From: Dentipellis sp. KUC8613
Taxonomy: Eukaryota > Basidiomycota > Agaricomycetes > Russulales > Hericiaceae
Direction of reading: 5' to 3'
Assembly (NCBI GenBank): GCA_002286715.1
Contig: NSJX01000031.1
Coordinates: 98,266-162,265, forward strand
DNA length: 64,000 nucleotides
Part shown: positions 13,034 through 23,927 of the stretch, piece after piece
Numbering within the stretch: the stretch's first letter is position 1
How the letters are laid out: each line of letters opens with the position of its first letter
Position numbers and translations under genes: made by a program
The notes under the pieces: model-generated
What the model was told of the DNA's origin: nothing
Seen by the model: the letters and a program-made list of their open reading frames with translations, nothing else
The model's database searches: none

Positions 13034-13546
13034 ACCGACCCTGACTTGTTGGTCGTTCAAAACAAGCGTCAGCATGAGCTAAGGGAAAGGTTAGCATCAC
13101 AGTTAGCAATAGTACGAGCTCAAGGCTTCCACCGAACTCTATGAACTCAGAACAAAGCCCATACTCACCTCCTCACCTTTACTCACCACCCAATCACACC
13201 TCACACCAATCACACCAAAACCAAAAAACCGCATAAAAAATCGCAAAAAGAAATAAAATTCTATCATGTACTTGATATTACGTATGGATGCATGACACGG
13301 CGTGCAGGAACATTACCGTAGAAGTCGAAGCCAGGGCCAAAATCGAAGGGCCAAGAGTCAAAGTCAAAGTCTGAATCTGAACTCGCTCCCGCTCCCTGCA
13401 GACGCGGCACACATAAGGCACATTGGGAAACCCGAGGGGTCGGGGGTAGACGTGATGGACGGACGGACGGACGGATGGATGAGGGTGTGGTAAATGCGTG
13501 GACGGGACGGAATATGGGATGGGATAGGGACGGGAACGAAACACAG

Positions 13547-13567
13547 GACGAGACGAGACGAGACGAG
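13547..13567. repeat. (GACGA)n short tandem repeat
   Basis: About four GACGA units lie in the gene-poor interval some 220 bp beyond the PMA1 stop codon. This is a simple microsatellite with no coding role visible. Confidence 0.75.
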
Positions 13568-13786
13568 CACGAACGAACGAGCCACGCCTCCGCAGCGCAC
13601 CCCGAGTCTAAGGAAAGGCCAACCGGCGAGAGATCCGATGTCGTGTGGAGTTAAGGGAACGGACGGCGTATGATATTAATGCAGAGAGAAGGAAGGAGCG
13701 ACACCAGACATCGAAGGCAAGTCTATACCATATATTAACGGGATGGGGGGGTACGATACGGGGACGCGCGCAGGCACGCGCGTCGT

Positions 13787-16700
13787 CTATGCCGTCGGGC
13801 GCGACGGGTGGCGCGCGAGGATCTGCCCGGTCTGCTGCGCCTGGATGCTGCTGAAGCGCGTGAGCTCCTCGGGCTTGACGTGCACCTTTTGGCCGAAGCC
13901 GACCTTGCGGACGGCGCGACGCAGGAAGTTGGTGCGGTTCGAGTACAGCGACTGGTTGATGGACGCAGCGCGGGACTGGGTGCGCGTGATCGGGATGCCG
14001 GTCTCCGCGGCCGCGGCGGTCTCGCGCATCGCCTGGATCTCGTGGCGGCGGCGCAACCATTTGATGACGGTCGCCTTCATCCCGAACTTGATCCAGTCGA
14101 GGGGAATGAACCAGACAATGTCCTGCAGAAAAGGTCAGCGAACGACTCGATAGAAAAAAGTACACGGAGACGTACCCAAACCCAGACGATACCAATCCAG
14201 CCACCAGAGATCGAGTGGATGTTAGTGAAGCCCCAGTCGGCGTACGCAGCGATGATGGAGGACACGAGCTGGGCGAGACCGAAGGCACCCATCAACGCGA
14301 ACGACGGACGCTCCATGAAGAAGAAGCCGTGCGAACGGGTGACGAAGATGAGGGCCTGCGAGATGATGGCGACCTGGAGGTAGACGATCATGTGAAGCTG
14401 GGGGTCGTTGTGGTTGACCTTCTCGCCGGGGGCCGTCGAGAGCCTGACACCGAACTTGCGCTCGAACCACGTAGACTCGATGATGACGACGACAAGGATA
14501 ATACTGGAAAAACGATCAGCGAATGTCAATGAAATGGTGAGAAGAGGACTCACGTCGACGCCGTCAGGTAGAGACCGTAAGCAACAGCGTAGGCGAAGAT
14601 CTCTGCCAAATCCCAACTATCTGGTGTCATCGAGGGGAGCACACGATCAACGGAGAGCGTAAGGATGGTACCGTCGTTCAGGAGGGCGATGATCAGGACC
14701 ATGAACGGCGGGAACTGGAACTTGTAACCGAAGGCGAGAATCGAGAAGCAAACGACAATACGGATCGTGACGGCGCAAGCGTAGATGGCGTAGTTACGCA
14801 TACGCTGGAAGATGATACGAGAGCCGCGGATGGCGTGGACGATGGTGGAAAGACCGGGTTCCGTGAGCACGATGTCGGCGGCGCCGCGGGCAGCGTCGGT
14901 GGCACCCTCGACGGCGATACCGACGTTGGCGCGGGACAGAGCGGGGGCGTCGTTGGCACCGTCACCAGTCATGGCGCACAGATGGCCAAGACCCTGGAGA
15001 CGCTTGACGATCTCGAACTTGTGCTCGGGGAAGACTCCGGCGAAACCGTCGGCGTCCATGATCATGTCGTCGAGCGAGCGGAACTTGCTGCCGGGGGGAG
15101 GACCCTCCTTGAGCACCTTGGCGGGGTACATGTGGTCGCCGAGACCAAGACGGCGACCGGTTTCCTTAGCGATGGCGAGCTGGTCACCGGTAACCATCTT
15201 GACCTTGACACCGAACGCGAGGGCATCGTCGATGGTCTGCTTGGTGTCGTCACGGGGGGGATCGAAGATGGCGAGCAGGCCGATGAGCTCGAAGCCGTTG
15301 CCTTCACCTTCGTGATCCTGGCCGTCGAGCTCCTCGTAGGCGACAGCGAGCGCACGGAGACCACGGGTGGCGAACTCCTCGACGTCGGCCTCGAGACGGT
15401 TCTCGAGCTCCTCAGTCTTGTTGCGCGTGCAAAGCTCGATGATGATACCAGTCATACCCTTGGTGACGCGCTTGAGCTTGCCAGATGACTCCTCGCGGTA
15501 AGTGATCTCGGTACGCTTGTCGACGGGGTTGAAAGGCTTGAAGTCGAGGAGCTTGATACCGGCGCGAGCGCGGCTGACATCACCGAGGGCACCAACGACG
15601 GAAGAGTCGATGGCGTCCTGGTTCTCGGTACGGGAGGCGTAGGCGGCGAGGAGGATGACGTCGTCAGCGGAGAAGGGGCCGTAGGTCTTGATCGTGCTGC
15701 GATCGATGGTGAGCTTGTTGGTGGTGAGCGTACCCGTCTTGTCGGAGCACAAAATCGTGACACCAGCGAGCTCCTCAATGGCCGTGATACGGGTGACGAT
15801 GGCCTTGTGCTTGGCGAGCTGCTGGGCACCGACGGCGAGGGTGACGGACAAGACAGTGGGCATGGCAATGGGAATACCACCGATCAAGAGCACGAGCAAG
15901 TTGTCGAGACCCTCACGGTAGCTGAAGCGGAAGCCAGCGTACAGAACGAGGATCTCGGCGACGATGAAGATGCCGATGACGACCAAGCAGAAAGTACCGA
16001 TCTGGGCGAGAATCTTCTGCAAGTGACCGGTGGAGTCGTCGTCCTGGCCGACGAGCGACGCGGCGCGACCGAAGAAAGTGTTGGCACCGGTGGAGATGAC
16101 GACACCCTCGGCCTCACCCTGCTTACAGGTAGAGCCACTGGAAATGAACTGGTGAGACGCGGGGGAAGAGAACGAAGCGCATACAAGACTTACGAGAAGC
16201 ACTGGTCACCGTCCTTCTTTCCGACGGGAAGAGACTCGCCGGTAAGGGCGGCCTGGTCGATAGAGACGTTGATTGCCTCGACGAGACGGCAGTCGGCGGG
16301 AACGATATCACCAATCTTGAAGGAAACGAGGTCACCGGGGACGAGGATGGCGGACTCGATTTCGGACCAGTTGCCGTCACGCTTGACCTTGGCCTTGGGG
16401 GCGAGCGAGTCCATAAGAGCCTTGACGGCGTTACCGGCGTTGTGTTCCTCGTAGAAACCGATGGCGGAGTTGGCGAACAGCAGGAGGACGATACCGACGA
16501 AATCCTCCCAATCGGGGGCGCGGTGTTCACCGTTGGAGAGAGCGATAGCGACGAGCGCGGCGGCTTCCATGACCCATGACAAGGGGTTCCACATGAAACT
16601 CAGGAACTGGAGAGGGGGTCAGACGAGGATATTGAAAATGCACGCGCGAGAAATGCATACCTGGAGGAAGGCGTTTTGCTCCTCGCTTTCGAGCTTGTTG

Positions 16701-17063
16701 GGACCGAAAATCTCAAGGCGGCGGGCGGCCTCGCCGGCAGAGAGACCATTCTCGTCGCACTGGAGAAGCTTGAAGACGTCCTCGATGACGATGGTCTCGA
16801 GGTCGACCTTCTCCTTGTCGTAGAGATCCTCAGCCTTGAGCTCGATGAGGGACATGTCGACATTGGCATCTGGAGGGATACGGATGTAAGCGGGGAAAGT
16901 CGCGAGAAAAAATGAAAACAAGAAAAAACGCACGGGTGGCCTTCTGTTCATCGTGGCCAAAATCTTTGTACTCCCGCTTCTTTTTCTCCACGACAGGAGC
17001 GTCGTTGGAGGCGGGGGTATCCTGGGCGGGCGGGCCAGCTTCTTTTTCAATAGGCTCCGACAT
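13787..17063 (-). CDS. PMA1: Plasma-membrane H+-transporting P-type ATPase
   Basis: This P3A-type ATPase pumps protons out of the cell and builds the gradient that drives nutrient uptake. Six exons join in frame to exactly 1000 codons including the stop: 16934-17063, 16661-16869, 16194-16606, 14554-16137, 14176-14503 and 13787-14122. Diagnostic motifs are ALTGES in the actuator domain near residue 236, CSDKTGTLT with the phosphorylated Asp near residue 381, and [12 protein letters not shown] of the hinge near residue 640. Hydrophobic membrane spans flank these domains. The basic C-terminal tail (RTQSRAAS, then [13 protein letters not shown]) corresponds to the autoinhibitory regulatory domain of fungal pumps. 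I chose the ATG at 17063 (MSEPIEKE); an in-frame ATG three codons upstream at 17072 is the alternative. The gene stands isolated between two long gene-poor stretches, and a pyrimidine-rich tract lies just upstream of its start. Confidence 0.97.
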
Positions 17064-17073
17064 GATCACCAAA

Positions 17074-17215
17074 GAGGGGGTCCGGGGGGGCGGGGAGGAG
17101 AGAGGCGGAGGGGGGCAGGGTCGACCCTGGAAGGGCTACCTAGGAGGAGATCGCAAAGCGAAGAGGGACGGAAGGGTAGGATGGGGAGAGAGAGAGAGAG
17201 GGGGAGGACGGCGAG
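17074..17215 (-). promoter_or_regulatory. Pyrimidine-rich tract immediately upstream of PMA1
   Basis: On the minus strand this segment is almost entirely C and T, including CT dinucleotide runs near 17186-17206. An AT-rich TATA-like stretch lies just beyond it near 17235-17247. CT-rich blocks next to the transcription start are known from strongly expressed fungal housekeeping genes, and PMA1 is usually one of the most expressed. The regulatory role is inference. Confidence 0.5.
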
Positions 17216-18350
17216 CAGCGGTTGACACCGAACCCTTTTATTTTCCCTCGGCCAATCTCTGGCCCATCACCCGCCAAACAAACACAAACAGCCAGCCCAA
17301 CGCGCCGCTGTCCCGGCGTCGCCTCCCGTCCGTGTCCTTCCTGCCCGACGTCTCTCCCGGCCCCCATCCACGGCCATCATCCTCGGCACACATGCCGCTT
17401 CGGCCCTCGTCCCCGACCTCGATAGCGACAACCCTCGGGTGCCCTCCGTCGGCGCATCCTTCACACACTGGCTCATCTCTCCCATCCACGCGCCACCACC
17501 CGTCCTTACGACATCCCCCTCGCGTCCGCGGATTCCAACCCCCGCACCCAGCGCACTCGTCTCTAACGCCGCCTCCATTCTGTATATAGCCCACACGCGC
17601 TCGCCACCTCGCACACCGCGCGCGGCACATCTCTGCGCACCCGCGCGAAATAGAATACATCCGTCTCTCTATCGCACAATCCAATATATCTCCATTCCCA
17701 TCCATCCGACGTATCCGTGATATCTGATGCCCCCGCACCATCACTGTTCAATGTCCACTCGCTCAGTACAAAGCGCAAACACGCATCTCGCGTCTACATC
17801 CGCACCCACACGCAAAAGCAGCGCTAGCGCGTCCACATGACCACCCCGTAACCATCATCCCGCCCACGCCCCACCCGCCAACGCCAGTGCCACCCAAGCT
17901 TCGTCCGAACCAGCGCAGACCTCGCATACGGTCCGACCCGCACCCAATCCACCCCGGTGCGCGCGAGCACGAGCGCATACCGTGGCTGCAATGACGTCGC
18001 GACGTGCGTCCATCAGACGTCCATCAATCCGAACCCACGCAATCGAGCACCCACCTGACCTGCCCGAATCCGACGCGCGCCACCGTCGAAGAGTGGCGTT
18101 GCATACTAAGAGCATCCGAATAAAACCTACCTACTTACCTGCAAGTATCAGCCTCCGAGAACTTCCACCTTCGCGCTTCGCGAACGCAGAAGCAGACGTT
18201 GCGGCTAAGGGCACAGACAGAACGCAGCGCGGGCACAGGGCACAGACTAATTAGTCCAGCATCGCGTCGCGTCTACGTCGCGTGCGCCCGCGCACAAATT
18301 GCGCGCCCTCACCCAACGCACAACGGCAGATACAGTTATACCCCCGCCGG

Positions 18351-18380
18351 CACCCGCACCCGCACCCGCACCCGCACCCG
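18351..18380. repeat. (CACCCG)5 hexamer repeat
   Basis: Five perfect CACCCG units, followed by a variant unit, lie in the long gene-free interval. Because the unit is six bases, all three frames stay open across it, which explains the spurious Pro/His/Thr-rich ORFs here. Confidence 0.9.
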
Positions 18381-18861
18381 TACCAACGCTCGCTCGGTGG
18401 GCAGGCGAAAAAGGGCCTCCCAGCACCGGCTCTGTGCCACTTATGTACCGTGTCGGGAATCAGGAGCGAAAATCAGGGACAGCCGGCCAGCACGACGGTA
18501 GCGATTGGTCGTCCTGCCAGCGTCATATACTCCTCGTCAACCGCGACGCGACGCTTCTTCGCCCAACCGACACACCCAAAGCGTGCCCACCCGCCCGCGC
18601 GCCTCCCCCCTGCTTCCGACGGCTCGCAAAAGCCCCCGTCTCCATCCCCCTCCTCCCACTATCCTCCCAACCAACCAACCGCACAAACCTCGCAGCCCAC
18701 CGACCAGCAGCTGCAGCCTGAACTCTAACCCCCCCTCCCCTGCTGCCCCCCGAGTCCGATCGCCCGGTGCACATGCCGGCGGCACGCGCGAAATTAATTA
18801 TCGCCAGCCAATCACATCGCGAGCCAGACGTATCTGCTCGGATCGGATCGGGCGCGCGCAG

Positions 18862-18876
18862 ATCTTATCTTATCTG
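18862..18876 (-). promoter_or_regulatory. Overlapping double GATA-factor site
   Basis: The minus strand reads AGATAAGATAAG, giving two overlapping GATAA cores of the type bound by fungal nitrogen and iron-regulating GATA zinc-finger proteins. It lies about 1.8 kb upstream of PMA1. Functional use is unproven. Confidence 0.35.
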
Positions 18877-18916
18877 CAGATGCGCTGATGCCGCCACCGG
18901 TCCGGCTACTGTGCAT

Positions 18917-18937
18917 GGAAGGGGAAGGGGAAGGGGT
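18917..18937. repeat. GGAAGG-type purine repeat
   Basis: About three GGGGAA units form a short purine run in the gene-free interval. It is a simple repeat only. Confidence 0.7.
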
Positions 18938-19713
18938 GCTTGGATCGAGGTGTAAGGTTGATGCGTTGGATGAGTCGGCCGAAGGCGCAGGTGTGGTTAC
19001 CTCCAACAACTGTGTGCGGGTTGGACGTTGGACGTCGACGTGGATGTGAATGGCCATGGCGACGAGCTTCACACCGACGCCATGCTAGGTATGGATATGG
19101 CCACGACATGCACGTATAACCTCCCAGCGCGATCCCACCACCCAGCTCTCGCAAAAAACGCGCATCAGGCACTCACCCTACCCATCCGGAACGCTCATCA
19201 CGAAACAGCCCAGCCCCGCCCGGCGGTCCTCATCATGAAACACCCAGCCTGTTCACCCACCCCTTCTCCAAATCGGACACCGTCCCCATTGACCAGCGAG
19301 CCAAGCCTTGGATCCGGAGCGCTGCACGGTACTCCGTACAGGAGGAGCATCCACCCGCTCCGAGACTGACTGGATAAGTGGATAGCCCCGACGAGTCACG
19401 ATCCCTGCGTCCTACCACTGCCTCTGATTCGTCACTCCGTATGGAAGCATAAAACATCAACATGAACATGAACAGAGGCGAAAATGGAAACCGTCGGCGA
19501 CTCGGACTCGGACTCGGCTCCACCCCGTCAACGTTCAACGCTCAACCTGAATCCTCGTCAGTCCTCAGTGTCTGACTGGAGTGGTCCAACGAAAAGCCAG
19601 ATATTTGCCCATCCACCCACGAACGAACGGCCGACTCAGGATTCCAGAAGGGCCGATCCGCAGCCTATAAGCAGTGCGAGCGGGCGGGTGAGTGAGATCC
19701 GCATCTCCGCTCT

Positions 19714-19744
19714 GAGTTTGAGTTTGGGTTTGGGTTTGAGTTTG
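19714..19744. repeat. TTTGRG hexamer repeat
   Basis: Five consecutive hexamers alternate between TTTGAG and TTTGGG. It resembles a degenerate telomere-type repeat but lacks the TTAGGG unit used by most filamentous fungi, so it is classed as a microsatellite. Confidence 0.75.
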
Positions 19745-20593
19745 CATCCGCGGTGCGTAGTCAGGACGACGGGAGAGTTCTAGTCGTGTCCAGGCGGCGT
19801 AGTGGTGGGTGTTGCGGTAGCGGTAGCAGTGGGTGGATGTGTAGCTCTGGTGGTTGTAGTGAAAGAGGACGAGGCGTGGTGGGCGGGGGGGTGCGATGCG
19901 ATGCTTCTGGTGCAGATGTTGCGGTCTAGGGTGCGTTAGTCCAATTAGCAGTAATAGAGAATACGTACACGCGGATTCCACCGCGCCAGAAGCCCTCCGT
20001 TTCCTCGAGACTGCATCTGTAGCTAGCGGCAACGCTGCTTGGTCGTGTGCAGAACAACACCAACAATTGCAGCCAACCAACCAACCATGCCCTCGCCGCA
20101 GACCCGGACGCCCGCCCGCCCCACCCCAGCGAGGAATCCGGCGCCCTAAGTAGCACCAAAAACGGCCCCGTACAGTACTCGTACTCGTCAGCCAATGCCA
20201 GTTTCGAATTCCAGACTAGAGCAATTACTTACAGCGTCTCGCAGAGTCAGACCTGAGACCGCCGGCGTATGCACCCCGTGACGTCATGTACCCGGGGTCA
20301 ACGGCGAACGTAAGTAACGTCTGCAGGGGGCATGCGAGCGCCAGCCGAACGGGGCATCGGGCAGACCAGGAAGCTGCAAGCCACAGGCCCCAAGCGCTGT
20401 ACGTTGTCAAGATCTGTGCGTGTGTGCATGTGCACGGCACTGGGACCAAACCAAAACCAGGGTCCGCGCAGCAGCAGTAAGTAGCCGACTGACTAGCCAT
20501 CACTACTGCCGGCCCAGGTCGACATCCGTCCAGGGCGTCCGTCCGAATCTGCATACCTCCATATGTCGAGAGCTAAGTATACTTACCTCGATC

Positions 20594-20613
20594 GCCCGGG
20601 TGTCGTCCCGGGC
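20594..20613. repeat. Perfect 7-bp inverted repeat with 6-nt loop
   Basis: GCCCGGG at 20594-20600 and CCCGGGC at 20607-20613 are separated by six bases, giving an all-GC stem. It lies just after a CTAAGTAT octamer. It could be a small hairpin or a palindromic protein-binding site. Confidence 0.5.
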
Positions 20614-20692
20614 CATACGCATTGACACCCCCCGCACACATAATGCTTATCCCTGATCTGCTGACCACGGTGCATCACGGGCGGCGACGGCG

Positions 20693-20710
20693 CGTACGTA
20701 CGTACGTACG
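20693..20710. repeat. (CGTA)n palindromic microsatellite
   Basis: An uninterrupted CGTACGTACG run of about 18 bp lies in the gene-free interval. Each unit is self-complementary. Confidence 0.85.
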
Positions 20711-20819
20711 AATACTGTACGTCGGCTCGGTTCTCCTGCCCTTCAGCCCTTCAGCCCTCCTGCAGCTGCCTTTTCTGCCTTCCCGATTGAATGAACTCGG
20801 AGGATCTGCACACACAGAG

Positions 20820-20880
20820 CTAAGTATAGCCCCCACCAGCCAATCAGCACGCGCGGCACTGGCAACATGCAATGTATAAA
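20820..20880 (+). promoter_or_regulatory. Promoter-like cluster: CTAAGTAT, CCAAT box, TATAAA
   Basis: In order on the plus strand are CTAAGTAT (20820), CCAATCAGC (20840) and TATAAA (20875). The spacing resembles a core promoter, but no convincing coding sequence follows. The nearest ATG, only 11 bases after TATAAA, opens a 44-codon ORF. A non-coding transcript starting near 20905-20910 is conceivable. Confidence 0.25.
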
Positions 20881-23800
20881 CGGACGGTACCATGTCGAAC
20901 CCACCCGTGCACGCCAATCAGCGCGCAGGGAGACCCCGCGCTCCCACCCCGCCCAGCCTAGCCCGCCCGACGCCCCTAACTTCGAAGCAAAACGGTACGT
21001 CGGGATCTAAGTATGACCCTACTTGACTCACGAGGCTCGTCGCCCAAGCTCGGCGGGAGATTAAGCTTGTCGACTCGACTCGAACCTCGGGACCCGGACA
21101 CGGAGGTCGTGTGCCGCGATGGTCATGGGACCTGCACCATCCTCGAGAGCGAGCCTGGTCCTGAAGCCAAGTAAGTGAGTATTCTGCCAAATTGCTATAT
21201 TGCTGTATTGTGATTTTGCAATAGTCTCAGAGCCCAGTGCGAAGGGATGCAAGTCGGTGTCTAGAGCCCGGGACGTTATGCGCAACGCAGAATGTAGAAT
21301 GCCGGACATATGCATATGCGCGCGCCTGCATTCACTAGGTGGGTAGTGAGAGCGCCACTAGTGACACGGGCCCCCGCGCAATTGCACATCGCCAGTCCGC
21401 ACGCCATATGCATACCTAGCCTATAGCCTATAGCCGTTCTGCCCCGCACGGTCAGCTGGCTGCGCCCAGCTAGGGCCCAGGAACGAAAAACACAGGGCGT
21501 AGGACATAGGGCGGACACGGATACGGAGGAGGCGGACGCGCGGGAAGGAGGGAGTGCGCGGAGCCTGCAGCTGCCAGTGGAGGAAATCCGAGATGCGCGC
21601 GCCGCGGTGCGAGCGTTAACGTACTGCGGGTTACGCTGACAGGACGGGCGCACGCGATTGGCCGTTGGCACACGCGCTTGGCATTTGTGCGGGGTACGTA
21701 TATGGCGTCCTTGGACGTCGGGTTGGATCTGAATTACAGACGGTACCTATGCAATGTGCATGGATTGCGTGCAAATGGGGCCCCGAGGGATGGCAAGTGA
21801 GGGGCAGGTCGGGTGCGGGGATCGAATCGAATTGATTGACGCGTCTTCTCTGGCCGTGGATCTGCAGCGCGGACGGAGATGGCCACTACTGCCGTTCCCT
21901 GCAGCTGTATACATAGCTGCATCTCCGCGCGGATATCGATGGTGCGCGCATCCGACGTACGTTGCGCATTCCGTACAGCTCGATGTCTCGGGCGCCCGAC
22001 ACCTCGACTCGAACTGAATTGCTGGGCACGGCGCGATAGGAGACTCTGGTAAAGGCACGCGCACGGCTCACGAGGCGCCCCGGGGGGCTGCCAGAAACGC
22101 ACGGTCTCGAGTCCAGGATAGCGCATCCTGTGTCCTGTATCGTGCCACCTGTTGCGGTCGGTGGTCATGTTCGAGGGACCGATGACGCACACGTTCTGGG
22201 GTGCAATATGCGTGTCAATTGATTCTGGCTGCATGGCATGGCATCTCGAGGTCGAGCTCAAGCTCCATTCGTTCCTAGGCCCGCTACACGCCCGGGCTCG
22301 AAAATGCACGGCGCCAAGTCGTGCATATAGTCTCGGAGAAAGACGTGTCTGGGCGTCGATAGGCAGGCCGGTATGTGAAATGTGAATCGTGGGTGGTGCT
22401 TCACCGGCCGCGGTGGCCCCGTGCATGGCGTGGGGCGCTAGGTCGCAGGATTAGGCTCAGAGTGGACACGCGACGCGAGTGACAAGTTTCGGGTCGGGGG
22501 GAATAGGAGGGGATCCAGCCTGAGGAGCGCGCAATCATAGCAAAATTGATTGATAGAGAGGGGGGCGTCGGATTTGCGCCTTACCGAGAATGAGGGTTTG
22601 GCGTGGTCGACGTCGGTGGCGTTTCTCGGGTCCCAAGCATCTGTGCAAGACGAAATCGACAGTCCAAGACTCCAAGCACACCGGGCTACATTCCCTTAGC
22701 TGCAAGTCGAGACATGGCTTCCGTTTCACGAGCCTAGCGCCAAGTATAGTGACACGGTTCTGCAAGTCCTAAAAACAAAATCGGGAACGGCACAGGTATG
22801 AAGATCGAACGTTTGTAAAACTCATGTTTCATCCTCCGCAGGAATAGAGCACCAAGGTATGCACGTCCCGTCGGCATTCCGCTCTAACTTTCGTTGTTAG
22901 CTTTTGCGATTCTCCCCGGCACCTGTTTGGCGATCTTGCCGTTGAAGAGGCAGAGACTCCTGGGCGGCGAAATGTCGGCATACCGGTTGCAGTGGTCTTC
23001 GCATGCTTCACAGTGTTTCAAGTGCTTCACGTCTGGAATATGCCCTCGAGAGGTGTGTTTGTGGAAGAAATGACAAGGAATGGCAGGGTGAACATGAGTG
23101 CATGGAGGAGAGCTGAGTGACTCAGAGCAGAAGTCAGCAAAGCCGCAAAACGCCTCTCCGACGCGTGACGTCACAGCACTTCCCTCACTCTCGCTGTCGC
23201 TCGTACGCGAGCCACCTTTTGACGAACTTGAAAGTAGTGAGCTGGCCAGTATTTCTTTTCACCAATCGAATTACACGAAGCTCATATTTTTGTGCACCAC
23301 ACTGTTTAGGTGATTGTGGATCTTATTTTCAAAGCACACGGCTCGTGCCAGCTAAGCTCGCGGCGCAGGACGAACGGGAGTCCTTTCCGCTGACAGAATA
23401 CTTGCAAATTACTCCTCGTGAGATGCTAGATTTGCCTCTCGTCTCTCAGGATGCTGCAACGTACAACTACAGGAATGTTGAATTTCACCGAGCCATGCTG
23501 CGTTCGCGAGAAGGTGCTCGTACCATATGCGCATGTATGCGTGTCAGGTAACTACCTCACCGCGCACTTCTTGAAGAAGTAGATGGGTTCGGGCCCCAGG
23601 GCACATTTAAAGCCCTAACCTCTACAGTGTCCGAACCTTTCTTGCACACTCCATGAGATACGAAACGCTACTGAAGTGAGCCATGTCACTATCCACCTCC
23701 ACCCAACGCGCCAGAAGATAGCCCGACGTTTCCCCGCCTCAATACGCCGCGCCGTGATACCATCTGCAGCCACCGTGACCTGGCACAGGCCCTCACATCG

Positions 23801-23927
23801 AGGATGATTCGTTCCTCCCTCGCCCCCGAGTTATTTATGTCCACCAGCAAACAACGCGAACGGCCCGCTGTCAACTGTCCTGCCCGTTCACGCCCCCTTC
23901 CTCCTCGGATTCCACTCGCTCTTCACG

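Larger units (their letters stand above)
10381..13786. other. 3.4-kb gene-poor interval downstream of RING gene and PMA1
   Basis: The interval lies between two convergent genes. Its ORFs are short, compositionally biased and unlike any family I recognise. It contains tetranucleotide-rich patches (GGAT/GGAC runs near 12450-12490 and 13455-13490), a decayed tandem repeat at 12645-13033 and a GACGA pentamer run at 13547-13567. It should also hold the two 3' untranslated regions. No tRNA fold or transposase was found. Confidence 0.55.
17064..23927. other. 6.9-kb interval without a recognisable gene, between PMA1 and the SDR pair
   Basis: This is the longest gene-free stretch in the window. It lies between two divergently oriented genes, so it contains the PMA1 promoter at the left and the first SDR promoter at the right. 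ORFs are short and biased in both strands; none shows family motifs. Visible elements are many short tandem repeats, three same-strand CCAATCA boxes (18808, 20840, 20914), a double GATA site, three CTAAGTAT octamers (20573, 20820, 21007) and a perfect 7-bp inverted repeat. A plus-strand ORF at 23117-23551 has somewhat protein-like composition near its end but no recognisable homology. Confidence 0.55.

Noticed and set aside
14835..16454. Plus-strand ORFs of 215-217 codons opposite PMA1
   Set aside because: They mirror the PMA1 coding strand, whose motifs are unmistakable. The translated products are Glu/Asp/Val-rich shadows.
19714..19744. Telomere-like TTTGGG repeat
   Set aside because: The unit is not TTAGGG, alternates with TTTGAG, is only about 30 bp long and lies between ordinary genes. 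It fits a microsatellite better than an interstitial telomere.
20891..21025. 44-codon ORF after the CCAAT/TATA cluster
   Set aside because: Its ATG is only 11 bases from TATAAA, too close for a normal transcription start, and the product is a Pro/Ala/Arg-rich string without similarity to anything I know.
22884..23174. Minus-strand ORF of 96 codons with several Cys and His residues (CEACEDHC)
   Set aside because: The Cys spacing matches no zinc-binding family I can name. There are no splice partners, and the flanking sequence looks non-coding.
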